A DNA stretch of 37,377 nucleotides from JAQYVL01 sp964578935 (GCA_964578935.1 CAZOEW010000007.1:1-37377), one strand, 5' to 3'. Positions 7,940-17,552 are shown, counted from the stretch's first letter. The notes: generated by a model from the letters alone, not told the origin. Program-made: numbers and translations.

Positions 7940-10231
7940 CTACTCCTTATCCGGTCCAACCCAATCAGAGGGGTTGCCAAATAAAATAAAAGGGGCTGGA
8001 TTTATTGATCCGCCGCCTGCAGCCATATAGCCCATGCAGATGTAAAGGGTATCATTAATTTTACGAATTTCGTCATGCATTGAATGAACCATTCCGCCAT
8101 TATATGCCTTATATACAAGGTGAAAGGAGTCCTTATCGTCAATTTCCGACCTGCCGATAAAGGTATCCATCTTTCTTTGTCGAGCGATATCCACTTTTCC
8201 ATTTTTATCACTGACCGAAAACAGGTTATACCCCCATCCCTTATTTTCTGCCAGCGGGAAAAAAGCCTTCCCCTCCCAATGGCCTGGTCCAAAAAAGTGG
8301 TGAGTGAAGAAATCGGCCGCCACCGCCATTATTCCGACTGGAAGTGTTTCCGCCTTATATTCACCTTTGAGGCTTGAGAAATCAGGAGCCGATGCAGCAT
8401 AAAAAAGCTGCATAATCTCAGGCTTTGAGAGTTGCAGGATATCTTTCACGATTGCCTGATCTGCGGGTCTCCCCAGAATCTGTTCTATGGATTCGCCTTT
8501 GTAATCTCCTCCTTTTTGCAGAATATTGATTCCAGTTAACGCAATGTTGATAAAGACCAGGAAAGCGAAAATCGTCAGAATTTTTTTAAATATTTTTTTC
8601 ACAGGTCGACTTTTTATGGCAATTAAATTATTTTTCAAGAACTTTTCTGAATCCTTGTCTTTGACAGGTAGTAAATCCATAGCTCTCTCCGCCATTGCAG
8701 TGATTGTAAGGCTTGGATTTACGCCTACATTCGCTGAAATCGCCGCTCCGTCAGCAACATAGATGCCGGGGCAGTTAAAAAGTTCATGATTGGTGTCGAT
8801 AACACCATTTTCCGGGGATAAACCCATATGACATCCGCCAAGAATATGAGCCGTAAATGACAGGTTGCCCGCGCTTTCCATAAGTACATTCAAGGGCGTA
8901 CCGCCGGTAACCTTTGCCAGGCTGACGGCAGCCTGATTTGCAAGAGAGAGGTTGGTCGGTGCTTCCCTGCCGGAGACTTTTCCGGATTTGAGACGTTTTT
9001 TTAAAAATAGAAAAACAAGGCTTCGACCGTATCTCAAGGTAACCCGATTGTCCAGATTCTGCATGACGGTTAATATGGTTGTCCGTTTGTGCCAGTTTTT
9101 TGCAAACCAGTTTTTAAGTAACGGCACGGGATTGGTGAGTATCTTTACGATGGTCAAAAAAGACCTGACAACTGGTTTTGGGTTGTCGACAAGCGGCCCG
9201 AAATACCATTTCATAAAGGTGTAGCCTTTTGGGAATCTGTTCTGCGTGATGTGTGTGTTCTGATCCGGATAGAAGTCAGAAGAGATGGTTGACCCACGGG
9301 AAAGGTCGAGCTTCGGATCAGGCGAGAGAGAGCCGACAACAGCTTCACTGTTTGTTCTTACAACCTTTCCCAGTTGCTGGGAGATGCCTGGAAGGGTTTT
9401 TGTTGCATCTCTGCATCGGAACAGCAGTTCCAATGTGCCGAGAACACCTGATGCGATCACAATCTTTCTGGCGGTTATCGGGCGGTATTTTTTGAATTTA
9501 TTTGCCGGGTGTCTCATGACGACCTGGTATCTGCCGTTTTCCATCGGTATAATGTTAACTGCTTTTCTTTCAGGAAGAATTGTAGCACCCAGTTTTTGAG
9601 CGAGATAAAGGTAGTTTTTATCCAGGCTGTTTTTCGCGCCATGAGGGCATCCGGTCAGGCATTCTCCGCAAAGGTGGCATCCGGTTCGAGAAGGTCCCTT
9701 CCCGTTAAAAAAGGGGTCTTCTATACGGTTTTCGGGTGTCCCGAAATATATTCCCATCGGCGTGGGGCCAAATGTTGATTCGACTCCCATTTCTATCGCA
9801 GTCTGTTTCAGGAATTCATCCATTGTATCGAAGTGTGGATTTTTTACGATACCAAGCATATTGGAGGCTTTCTCATAGTAGGGAACCATTTCCTTTTCCC
9901 AGTCTACGCCTAAATTGCTCCAGGAAGAATCTTTATAAAAATCATTTTTAGGTTTGAGAAGAACGGCGGCATATACCAAACTGCCTCCTCCGACACCAAT
10001 ACCCCCTACAATACCGAAATGTTTGAAAACGGTCTGGTTGAAGAATCCCGTCAGGCCGATATTGGGCATCCAGAAAAGTTTTTTCCGGTCATTGGCAGCC
10101 TCCAGCATATCACATGGGGTTACTTGCTTTCCCTGCTCGATTACAGCGACTGTGTACCCTTTTTCAGAAAGCCTTAAAGCGGATACACTACCGCCGAATC
10201 CACTTCCAATGATGATGAAATCGTAGTTCAT
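7940..10231 (-). CDS. GMC-family FAD oxidoreductase fused to a membrane segment and extra C-terminal domain
   Basis: About 763 residues. The FAD-binding Rossmann motif IIIGSGFGGS starts near residue 7. A four-cysteine cluster (CHLCGECLTGC, about 186-196) resembles one in cholesterol-oxidase-like GMC proteins. The GMC C-terminal signature HILGGCHMG, YVADGAAI and NPSLTITAMAERA ends near 520, the length of a complete enzyme. A hydrophobic segment (about 550-572) then leads into roughly 190 residues with motifs such as HHFFGPGHWEGKAF, FHLVYKAYNGG and CMGYMAAGGG, which I cannot assign. The first 520 residues show no signal peptide, so the flavoprotein is probably cytosolic and anchored, with the C-terminal domain possibly outside. 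Alcohol oxidation to a ketone is the family role; the substrate is unknown. AAGGA eight bases upstream supports ATG 10231; GTG 10234 is the alternative. Confidence 0.88.
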   Translation of the reverse strand: MNYDFIIIGSGFGGSVSALRLSEKGYTVAVIEQGKQVTPCDMLEAANDRKKLFWMPNIGLTGFFNQTVFKHFGIVGGIGVGGGSLVYAAVLLKPKNDFYKDSSWSNLGVDWEKEMVPYYEKASNMLGIVKNPHFDTMDEFLKQTAIEMGVESTFGPTPMGIYFGTPENRIEDPFFNGKGPSRTGCHLCGECLTGCPHGAKNSLDKNYLYLAQKLGATILPERKAVNIIPMENGRYQVVMRHPANKFKKYRPITARKIVIASGVLGTLELLFRCRDATKTLPGISQQLGKVVRTNSEAVVGSLSPDPKLDLSRGSTISSDFYPDQNTHITQNRFPKGYTFMKWYFGPLVDNPKPVVRSFLTIVKILTNPVPLLKNWFAKNWHKRTTILTVMQNLDNRVTLRYGRSLVFLFLKKRLKSGKVSGREAPTNLSLANQAAVSLAKVTGGTPLNVLMESAGNLSFTAHILGGCHMGLSPENGVIDTNHELFNCPGIYVADGAAISANVGVNPSLTITAMAERAMDLLPVKDKDSEKFLKNNLIAIKSRPVKKIFKKILTIFAFLVFINIALTGINILQKGGDYKGESIEQILGRPADQAIVKDILQLSKPEIMQLFYAASAPDFSSLKGEYKAETLPVGIMAVAADFFTHHFFGPGHWEGKAFFPLAENKGWGYNLFSVSDKNGKVDIARQRKMDTFIGRSEIDDKDSFHLVYKAYNGGMVHSMHDEIRKINDTLYICMGYMAAGGGSINPAPFILFGNPSDWVGPDKE

Positions 10232-10267
10232 CACGTCTTTCCTTTATGATTGCATCCCGGATTCATT

Positions 10268-10726
10268 TCAAGAATCTTTTTGGACACGCAAGATTTTTTC
10301 CATATGAATTGCGGTTTCGATAAAAGATCTGATCTGATCTTCATTGAATTCATCCAGATTGTTCGAAATGATTTCAACAGTATGGTCCTCCACATCCCGG
10401 ACAATCTTTTCTCCTTTTGATTTTAGAGAAACGAGCATAATCCGTTTGTCTTTCCGGTCTTTTTTCCTTGAGATGAGCCCCCTGGCTTCTATCCGGTCAA
10501 CCATTCTTGTCGCCGTGCTGATGGGAATATTCATTTCATCTGCAATTTCAGCCATTTTTGCCGGTGAGTGTCTGCGCAAGAACTGTAGTAGAAAAATAGC
10601 CTCATAATTCAGTCCAAACCGTGCAACCTTGGCAATCTCAAATTTGTGAACAGACCGCAGAGAGTTAAACAGAACCTCATCAAGCACATCACGAGGAATC
10701 CGGGATAATGGATTTTTCGGTTTCAT
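10268..10726 (-). CDS. MarR family transcriptional regulator
   Basis: 152-residue winged-helix regulator. The recognition helix region reads FLRRHSPAKMAEIADEMN followed by STATRMVDRIEARGLI, and the wing is the charged stretch SRKKDRKDKRIM; all are typical MarR features. It lies 36 bases upstream of the GMC oxidoreductase on the same strand, so it probably heads and autoregulates a three-gene operon with the GMC and SDR enzymes. MarR proteins commonly respond to phenolic or lipophilic ligands, which would fit an oxidoreductase operon, but the ligand here is not known. No Shine-Dalgarno sequence precedes the ATG. The alternative upstream ATG at the end of the AT-rich leader runs into a stop after three codons. 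Confidence 0.92.
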   Translation of the reverse strand: MKPKNPLSRIPRDVLDEVLFNSLRSVHKFEIAKVARFGLNYEAIFLLQFLRRHSPAKMAEIADEMNIPISTATRMVDRIEARGLISRKKDRKDKRIMLVSLKSKGEKIVRDVEDHTVEIISNNLDEFNEDQIRSFIETAIHMEKILRVQKDS

Positions 10727-11061
10727 ATTTTTTTCATATTTAAATTATTTCCAAAATGCAAGGAATATTTTATAATGATTTTGACTGGTAATAATAACTT
10801 TGTTGTTAAATTCGTGTTAATTTTTCTGCTTTTGATCCTGATATCTCCCTGCTTTGCAAACAAATGAGCGCGATCATGGAAACGGGGTTCCAATTAAAGT
10901 TTTTTGGTTCAGAAAACGATATATGCCGGGACGATCATTTTTATCTTTGAGTTGTTCCAGAGAGGATGGTATGGCGATTGTGATGCTTTCCGCAACATGC
11001 ATGATGACGGAATCACGTGATGAAAACGCTTTAACGTTCTGGATGAGGAGATCATTGGCAA
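10727..11061. other. Divergent intergenic region, AT-rich at the marR side
   Basis: This 335-base spacer separates marR from the hydrolase gene. The first hundred bases are very AT-rich. On the minus strand TTGCAT and TATGAA lie 17 bases apart, but this box ends only a few bases before the marR ATG, so its transcript would be nearly leaderless and I do not call it. No long inverted repeat that could be a MarR operator stands out. An open frame running rightwards into the hydrolase gene has no recognisable product and overlaps the real start by 86 bases, so it is not called. Confidence 0.5.
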
Positions 11062-11946
11062 ATGGAGGAAAAACATTTTGGTCCTGTGTGGTTCATTCCG
11101 GGGAGAAACAGCGGCAAGTATCCGTATTGTCATTCAGTGTATATTGAAGGTGCAGGAGTGCTTATCGATCCCGCCTCGGACAGGGAAAGGCTGATAGAAC
11201 TCGGGAAAAAATCGGATATAAAAGAGATTTGGCTGAGTCATTGGCATGAAGATCATTTTATGCATCTGGATTTGTTCGATGATCTGCCGCTGTGCATGAT
11301 GGAGCAGGATGCGTTTCCTCTTTCCGACCTTGAGATCCTGATGGATTCATACGGGGTCGATGAGGAATACCGTGAATTCTGGCGCCCCCTTTACCATGAT
11401 TTGTTCAATTTCCGGCCGAGAAAACCGGCAAGGTTTCTAAAGGATGGCGAGATCATGGACTTTGGCTCGGTCACCGTGGAAATTATCAATACACCGGGAC
11501 ACACTCCAGGTCATCTCGCATTGTTTTTTCAAGAAGTCGGTTTGCTTTATATGGCTGATTACGATCTTTCAAGCTTTGGACCATGGTATGGTGATGTCGA
11601 CTCCAGCATCAGTTCAACGATCGCTTCCATCCAAAAGCTTCAAAAAATTCCGGCAAAAATATGGATTACTTCTCACGAACAGGGTGTTTTTGAGGAGGAG
11701 CCCGGAGAGTTATGGGATCGGTATATCGGCGTGATTCATTCAAGAGAGCGGAAACTGCTAACCCTGCTTGAAAAACCAAGAGCTTTTCAAGAAATCGTCG
11801 AAGCATGCATTATTTACGGAAAACCTCGAAAACCAGCGTATTTTTTTGAGTTTGGGGAGAAGGCCCATATGAGAAAACATCTGGAAAAACTTCTTCATGA
11901 AGGTACGGTTTTAATGGAGGATGGCCGGTATTTTTCCTGTGTTTAA
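11062..11946 (+). CDS. Metallo-beta-lactamase-fold hydrolase
   Basis: 294-residue dinuclear-metal hydrolase. Metal ligands are in the HxHxDH motif HWHEDH (about residue 60), the TPGHTPGH segment (about 150) and the Asp of MADYDLS (about 172), with a later His in TSHEQG. The last 90 residues (after the KLLTLLEKPRAF region) look like the winged-helix tail of the LACTB2-type or thioesterase-like branch of this fold. No signal peptide is present, so the protein is cytosolic. The substrate is not predictable. The start is fixed by an in-frame stop 18 bases upstream of the ATG at 11062; a GAGGAG lies 11 bases before it, rather far. It stands alone between marR, which is divergent, and a sensor kinase 249 bases downstream. 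Confidence 0.87.
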   Translation: MEEKHFGPVWFIPGRNSGKYPYCHSVYIEGAGVLIDPASDRERLIELGKKSDIKEIWLSHWHEDHFMHLDLFDDLPLCMMEQDAFPLSDLEILMDSYGVDEEYREFWRPLYHDLFNFRPRKPARFLKDGEIMDFGSVTVEIINTPGHTPGHLALFFQEVGLLYMADYDLSSFGPWYGDVDSSISSTIASIQKLQKIPAKIWITSHEQGVFEEEPGELWDRYIGVIHSRERKLLTLLEKPRAFQEIVEACIIYGKPRKPAYFFEFGEKAHMRKHLEKLLHEGTVLMEDGRYFSCV

Positions 11947-12195
11947 ACCAGGAATCTTGAAACCGGGCAGTCAAAGGGCATCTGCTGTATATCCCGCTGG
12001 TTAAAGTGAGTTGTCCGGATATAATATTTGTGTTTGGCTGCAACCTGTGTTAGGAGTTCGGATATCAACAATACGATTGTGCCGAGCGCAATTTTTTCGC
12101 AATTACTCCTTTCCAATCATTAAAATCAGAGCAGTTCAGTTAGGTTTGGAATCGATTTTTTCGTTTTGATTATAAATCGGAAAACAGGAAATAAA

Positions 12196-14550
12196 GTGAC
12201 TAAAAAACCAACTTATGAAGAACTGGAACAGAGAATCAAGGCACTAGAAAAAGCCGATTCTGACCGGAAAAGATTGGATGAATCATTCCTGAGGGAAAAG
12301 AATTTTTCAGATTCAATCATAGACAGTCTTCCGGGAATTTTTTATTTTTTTACCGATGAAGGCAAATTTTTACGATGGAATAAAAATTTTGAAAATATTT
12401 CAGGGTATTCATCTGAAGAGATATCACGCATGAACCCGATCGATTTTTTTGAAGGTGAAAGCAAGAAAGAAGTCTCACGCGGGATACAGGAAGTGTTCAG
12501 CAAGGGCAAATCTTCGGTTGAAGCTGATTTTATATCCAAAAACGGAGTGAGAACCCCTTATTATTTTACCGGACTCCACCTTGTCATCGATCACGTAAAT
12601 TACGTTGTAGGAATGGGAATAGACCGAACTGAATCCAAACGGGTTGAGTCTGTGCTGCGGAAGAACGAGGAGAAATATCGAAGCATTTTCGAAAATATCA
12701 TAGACGGGTACTTTGAAGTTGATCTGGCAGGCACCCTAACCTTTTGCAACAAATACCTTGGTGATATTATTGGATATACAAAAGATGAAATGATCGGTTT
12801 AAATTACAAAGACTATGTGGATGACAAGACGGCCAAAGAAATTTATCAGATTTATAATGAGCTCTACAGAACCGGGAAGCTTATCAGAGGGTACAATTAT
12901 GAGATATTTACGAGAGATGGCAGGTCGAAAAAACAAGTGGAAATCTCTGCATCTTTAATCAAGGATGAAGAAGGATCACCGATTGGCTTTCGCGGGGTTC
13001 TCAGAGATATCAGTCTTCGCAAGCAGGCGGAAAAGGCAATACAGGAGAGCGAAGAAAAATACCGCCTCCTGGTGGAAAATGCAGGCGATGCAATCATGGT
13101 CATACAGGATGAAGTCGTAAGATTTTCAAATCCAAAAGCCAGAGGTATTTTAGTTTATTCAGAGCCTGAACTCGGCAACATGAAATTTGTCGACTTTGTT
13201 CACCCCGAAGACAGAGCTTGGGCTGTTCGCATATACAATGATACGCTAAGGGGTGAGAAGCATTCCGGCACGTATACGTTCAGGGTGATCAGTAAATCCG
13301 GGCAGGAGTTGTGGATGGAGATCAATTCAATCCTGCTGGAATGGGAAGGCCGGCCGGCTACCTTAAATTTCTTCAGAGATATCTCAGAAAAAAAGAAACT
13401 TATGGAACAACTCCAGCAAGCTTATAAGATGGAGGCTATCGGGACATTAGCCGGCGGGATTGCACACGATTTCAACAACGTTCTCTCCTCGGTAATCGGT
13501 TATACCGAGCTGGCTCTTTACGATGCAGCGGAAGGAACATTGCAGCATGAAAATTTGCGGGAAGTGCTCATCGCAGGAAATCGTGCAAAAAATCTTGTTC
13601 AGCAAATTCTCACTTTCAGCCGTCAGGCTGAACAGGAGAAAAGACCGGTTCAGGTAAAGGCAGTTGTGAATGAAGCGCTTAAGATGTTGAGAGCTTCCAT
13701 ACCCTCTACAATTGAGATCGAACAGAAAATTTACAGCAATGCATTGGTTCTGGGGGACTCGACCCAGATTCATCAAGTACTCATGAATCTTTGCACAAAT
13801 GCGGCCCATGCAATGGAAGACAAGGGAGGGGTATTGACGGTTTCTCTTTCCGATATCGAACTCGATCCGGTTTTTGTCTCGAACCATCCAGGTTTAAAAG
13901 CAGGACGATATATCAATCTGGAAGTAACCGATACAGGCGATGGCATTCCTCCTGCCCTTCAGAAAAAAATATTTGATCCGTTTTTTACAACCAAGGGGCC
14001 GGGTGAAGGAACCGGTATGGGGCTTTCAGTTGTTCATGGCATCGTGAACAACTATGGCGGTGCCATTTACGTCTACAGTGAACCCGGGCATGGCTCTACT
14101 TTCAGGATTTTTATACCTTCCGTTGAAAACCATATGGAATTTAATAATGGCTTTGACAAGCCTTTTCCTACCGGCGTAGAACGCATTCTTCTCGTTGACG
14201 ATGAGTCTGCTATCGTAAAGATGGAAAAGCAGATGCTTGAGTCTTTAGGGTATGATGTTATAGAAAAATTCGCTAGTATGGAAGCTCTGGAGTTTTTCAA
14301 GTCGCAACCGGAACATGTGGATCTTGTGATAACCGATATGACAATGCCGAACATGAATGGTGATATTCTGGCTGAGGAATTAATGAAAATCAGACCGGAT
14401 ATCCCGGTTATTCTCTTTACCGGATTCAGCAAGAAGATATCCGAGAAAAGAGCTTTTGAAATCGGAATCAAGGCCTTCGCCATGAAACCGGCTTCAAAAA
14501 CAGAACTGGCGAAGATTGTTCGAAAAGTGCTGGATGATGCGAAAAATTGA
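12196..14550 (+). CDS. Three-PAS hybrid sensor histidine kinase with C-terminal receiver
   Basis: 784 residues from a GTG start chosen because AGGA lies six bases upstream and the resulting N-terminus MTKKPTYEELEQRI is one I associate with delta-proteobacterial sensor kinases; a TTG ten codons upstream has no ribosome site. A short coiled coil is followed by three PAS/PAC domains (roughly 40-150, 155-280, 285-405), each ending in a typical PAC (RDISLRKQAEKA, RDISEKKKLM). HisKA has His424 in GIAHDFNNVL. HATPase_c has NLCTNAAHAM, DTGDGI and GEGTGMGLSVV. The C-terminal receiver has VDDE, Asp714 in VITDMTMPN and a Lys in AMKPAS. There is no membrane segment, so it is a cytosolic sensor. It probably passes phosphate to a histidine-phosphotransfer protein encoded elsewhere. 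Confidence 0.93.
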   Translation: MTKKPTYEELEQRIKALEKADSDRKRLDESFLREKNFSDSIIDSLPGIFYFFTDEGKFLRWNKNFENISGYSSEEISRMNPIDFFEGESKKEVSRGIQEVFSKGKSSVEADFISKNGVRTPYYFTGLHLVIDHVNYVVGMGIDRTESKRVESVLRKNEEKYRSIFENIIDGYFEVDLAGTLTFCNKYLGDIIGYTKDEMIGLNYKDYVDDKTAKEIYQIYNELYRTGKLIRGYNYEIFTRDGRSKKQVEISASLIKDEEGSPIGFRGVLRDISLRKQAEKAIQESEEKYRLLVENAGDAIMVIQDEVVRFSNPKARGILVYSEPELGNMKFVDFVHPEDRAWAVRIYNDTLRGEKHSGTYTFRVISKSGQELWMEINSILLEWEGRPATLNFFRDISEKKKLMEQLQQAYKMEAIGTLAGGIAHDFNNVLSSVIGYTELALYDAAEGTLQHENLREVLIAGNRAKNLVQQILTFSRQAEQEKRPVQVKAVVNEALKMLRASIPSTIEIEQKIYSNALVLGDSTQIHQVLMNLCTNAAHAMEDKGGVLTVSLSDIELDPVFVSNHPGLKAGRYINLEVTDTGDGIPPALQKKIFDPFFTTKGPGEGTGMGLSVVHGIVNNYGGAIYVYSEPGHGSTFRIFIPSVENHMEFNNGFDKPFPTGVERILLVDDESAIVKMEKQMLESLGYDVIEKFASMEALEFFKSQPEHVDLVITDMTMPNMNGDILAEELMKIRPDIPVILFTGFSKKISEKRAFEIGIKAFAMKPASKTELAKIVRKVLDDAKN

Positions 14551-14601
14551 TGGCAGCGCATTTGAAATGCAAATACCCGCCACAATCTGTTTTTTTCGGA
14601 A

Positions 14602-16434
14602 TTAACGAAAAGGGCGGTTGGTGGACCGATGGTGACTGCTGATTCTGATTGCCCGTCCGGATCGTGCCGGCCGATTTTCAAAACTGGTAAAAAGCGAATT
14701 CATTTTTTCAGCAGTTTCAGCATATTTAATTGAAATTTCATTTCTGAAATCGACATGTATTTTTTTTATTTGTCGTTTTAGCACGGTCAGTATTTTTTTT
14801 CTCTTTTCCCACAGGTTCACAATGCTCTCTATTCCTTCCACAGAATTGTCAACTACCGCGGTTGAATACCGGCTAATCTGATCCTTCATCTTGCTGTATT
14901 CGGCATCCAAGTTGGATGCGACCCGTTCAATTTTAAGCGTCTCCTGAGTGATTGTGTGAAAATGATGGCCGATTATCGCATATCGTATTACTTCTCCGAA
15001 AATATTAAAGTGTCTGAACAGGTTTTGTGAAACAAATTTCAGATATTGATATCCATAGGATGTAAAAGGTTGATAAACTAACGACTTGAAAAGCATCAGC
15101 ATCTCACTTAATCCGATTTTCCTTTGAAAATGGGTAACATCGCCGAGCCTGTCCATCAGCCTGTTGCATCGAGTAAAATAGTTTTTTAAATTCAGGTCAT
15201 AAATAGAGGACAGGATTTTTTCATAGCCCTGTTTTAAGGTTTCCTCGTTCATTTTTGTAATAAAATTTGCGGCCATGTTATGCGTATTGTTGCCGTCAGA
15301 ATGGAACAGAATTCTTCCTTCGGATTCCAATCTTTTGTATAGATCGGTTCCCGGAAGGGCCATCAGAATCCCGACCATGGCCTGTGGGATTCCGGTCTGT
15401 TGAATGAAGTCGATCTGTCGATCAAAAATATCATTGGTATCACTGTCAAATCCAATTATAAACCCCGCCATAACTTCTATCCCATGGGTCTGGATTGTTT
15501 TGACAGCTTCTTTCATGTCTGTTCTCAGATTCTGTTTTTTGCCTGTTTCTCTGAGAGCATCGGCATCGGGCGTCTCAATTCCGATAAAAACTTCCGTAAA
15601 GCCTGCCTGCTTCAGTCCACTTAAGAGATTTTTGTCCTCGGCGATATTGATACTGACCTCTGTAAAAAGGGCGAATGGGTATTTATGTTTCTCCTGCCAG
15701 TTTTTCAAGGCAGGCAAAAGTTCCTTTTTGACTCTTTTTTTATTTCCGATGAAGTTGTCGTCGACAATAAACAAAGCACCTCGCCAGCCGAGCCCGTATA
15801 ACGTATCAAGTTCTGCAATCAACCGCAGATGTCCTTTTAACCGCGGTTTATTTCCATATACTTTCCATATGTCACAAAATTCACATTTAAAAGGGCATCC
15901 TCTTGAATACTGTACCGACATGGTGCCGTATGCATTCATATCCAAAAGGTCGAACCTTGGTATAACCGAATTGGTTATATCAGGCCTTTTTGAAATCCGG
16001 TATACCGTTGCGGCATTTCCAGATTCAATGTCCATCAGGATTTCATGGAAGACATCTTCTACTTCACCCAAAACAAAATGATCAACCCCTTGAATCTCCT
16101 CGTGGCTTGAAGTTGGATAGGGACCTCCGGCAATAACAGGAGTTTTCATCCGGTTGCATATTTCAACTACCCGGGCCATTGAATCTTTTTGTACAATCAT
16201 CGCAGAGATAAAAACATAATCGGCTTCTTGAACGTCTTTTTCATCGAGGGTTTCGATATTCATATCAACAAGCTTTAAATTGTAGCTATCCGGCAGAAGG
16301 GCGGCCAGCGTTATGAGGCCCAATGGGGGCATCGTGCTTTTTTTTCTGATGAACCGGAGGGCGTATTTGAAGCTCCAGTAAGTGTTATTCGGGATTTCAG
16401 GATATACCAGGAGAATATTCTTAGATGGATTCAT
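14602..16434 (-). CDS. Cobalamin-binding radical SAM protein (DUF4070-type)
   Basis: 610 residues. The N-terminal B12-binding-like domain (about 5-140) contains the GLITLAALLP and VIAGGPYPT segments. The radical SAM domain follows, with the cluster motif CPFKCEFC (Cys180, Cys184, Cys187), and the GFTEVFIGIETP and EVMAGFIIGFDSD motifs. The C-terminal 230 residues match what I recall of DUF4070 proteins and end in a basic, coiled-coil-like tail. Related enzymes methylate or rearrange unactivated carbons; some act on hopanoids or other lipids. The substrate here is unknown. ATG 16434 is chosen because AAGGAG lies eight bases upstream; the longer frame to 16560 has no ribosome site and a non-conserved extension. 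The gene is monocistronic, convergent with the hybrid kinase. Confidence 0.9.
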   Translation of the reverse strand: MNPSKNILLVYPEIPNNTYWSFKYALRFIRKKSTMPPLGLITLAALLPDSYNLKLVDMNIETLDEKDVQEADYVFISAMIVQKDSMARVVEICNRMKTPVIAGGPYPTSSHEEIQGVDHFVLGEVEDVFHEILMDIESGNAATVYRISKRPDITNSVIPRFDLLDMNAYGTMSVQYSRGCPFKCEFCDIWKVYGNKPRLKGHLRLIAELDTLYGLGWRGALFIVDDNFIGNKKRVKKELLPALKNWQEKHKYPFALFTEVSINIAEDKNLLSGLKQAGFTEVFIGIETPDADALRETGKKQNLRTDMKEAVKTIQTHGIEVMAGFIIGFDSDTNDIFDRQIDFIQQTGIPQAMVGILMALPGTDLYKRLESEGRILFHSDGNNTHNMAANFITKMNEETLKQGYEKILSSIYDLNLKNYFTRCNRLMDRLGDVTHFQRKIGLSEMLMLFKSLVYQPFTSYGYQYLKFVSQNLFRHFNIFGEVIRYAIIGHHFHTITQETLKIERVASNLDAEYSKMKDQISRYSTAVVDNSVEGIESIVNLWEKRKKILTVLKRQIKKIHVDFRNEISIKYAETAEKMNSLFTSFENRPARSGRAIRISSHHRSTNRPFR

Positions 16435-16836
16435 ACGGTTCGCTCCTTGAAAGTGAAAAAAACTTTTTTCCAGAGATAATAATCCAGAATCGACAGGTAG
16501 TTCGAAATGATAACATTTTTTCTGTGATGGTGGTTTTCGCAAATCGTATCCGTGTAACACATACTACCTAAGATGCCGAAAAAACAAAAGCTCCTTTTTG
16601 AGGTTTTACAAAAATTTTACAGTATCAACGGAGATGCGTTTTCGGGATATGTCATTTTTTAAACAGGCTAAGCCTTTGAGCGCGAATAATGGAATTGTAA
16701 ACAGCTTATCGGATCTAAAAAATTCCTTTTTGTATCGACGCGAAGGTGTTTTTTCAAGACAGATTTAAGCAATACTCCGCTTGACACCGGACACGCACTC
16801 TGATTTGATATTGCAAAATGGTTCAAGGAGGAAAAT
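16435..16836. other. Divergent intergenic region
   Basis: About 400 bases separate the radical SAM gene from the STAS gene. The part nearest the radical SAM gene contains its AAGGAG ribosome site. The part nearest the STAS gene contains a recognisable promoter, listed separately. No small gene, RNA gene or long repeat is visible in the middle. Confidence 0.5.
16781..16809 (+). promoter_or_regulatory. Sigma70-type promoter for the STAS gene
   Basis: A perfect TTGACA is followed after 17 bases by TTTGAT (4 of 6 matches to TATAAT). Predicted transcription starts about 20 bases before the AGGAGG ribosome site of the STAS gene, so the leader is short. Confidence 0.5.
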
Positions 16837-17148
16837 GTGATGAGCGAGATCGTCAGAAAGGGTAATCTGGTCATCATAAGCCCGGGACAGGATTTAGTAA
16901 ATTCAACAGCCGACAAATTTATTCAGGAACTTAAAGATGAGATCAGGAAGTCACCTTCAGAAATCATAATCGATCTTTCGGGGGTTGAGAATATTGATTC
17001 AGTGGGTTTCGGTGTGATTATTGCCGCGCACAATTCCATGAAAAAAATTAACGGTCAAATAATCGTAGCCAATGTTGACAGTAATCTGTATAAAGCATTT
17101 GTTACGATGCGTCTTGACAGCCATTTTTCTGTCGAGGAAGCACGTTAA
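16837..17148 (+). CDS. STAS-domain protein (anti-sigma factor antagonist type)
   Basis: 103-residue single-domain protein of the SpoIIAA/RsbV type. Residues 40-60 contain the core motif IIIDLSGVENIDSVGFGVI, in which the Ser after the Asp is the site phosphorylated by anti-sigma kinases in known members. Such proteins free a sigma factor or regulate a phosphatase by partner switching. No anti-sigma kinase or PP2C phosphatase lies nearby, so the partners must be elsewhere. GTG 16837 and ATG 16840 are both possible, being five and eight bases after a strong AGGAGG. It has its own promoter and appears monocistronic. Confidence 0.88.
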   Translation: MMSEIVRKGNLVIISPGQDLVNSTADKFIQELKDEIRKSPSEIIIDLSGVENIDSVGFGVIIAAHNSMKKINGQIIVANVDSNLYKAFVTMRLDSHFSVEEAR

Positions 17149-17552
17149 CCTTATCTGCCTCACCGTTGTTCAGGACGGCTTTTATGATTTTTTCTGTGTA
17201 AGCCGCTTCTCAAGAAAATTACGCTTATTTCTGTAAAAGTTGATAATTTTTTACACAATCCTCAGCTGTATGCTTTGGGTATAATTTTTTAACATGCTGA
17301 AAAAACTTTTTTTGGGCATCGCTGGTTCAGGTTGTTGGTTTTTCATGCCATCATCGTGAGAATGCCCAACCGTTTTCCAATTCATGCGTTTTCTCAGCGA
17401 TCAAGCGACCTCAGAACGGAGTCTATCGAGGGCATCTGGAAAATACTTTTCAGGCATCAAAGTGCCAAATTTGAAGCTGCCTGAAGGAGAATGAATTTCA
17501 GGGAATTGCTTCTGGAATCATCTCGTTGCTGCTGAGGTGGTCATAAAAAAGA

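Noticed and set aside
10854..11147. A 97-codon frame upstream of and overlapping the hydrolase gene
   Set aside because: No recognisable product, no ribosome site, unusual composition and 86 bases of overlap with the well-supported hydrolase start.
16435..16560. Longer N-terminus for the radical SAM gene
   Set aside because: The 42 extra residues lie upstream of a clear AAGGAG and ATG, have no ribosome site of their own and do not look like the family.
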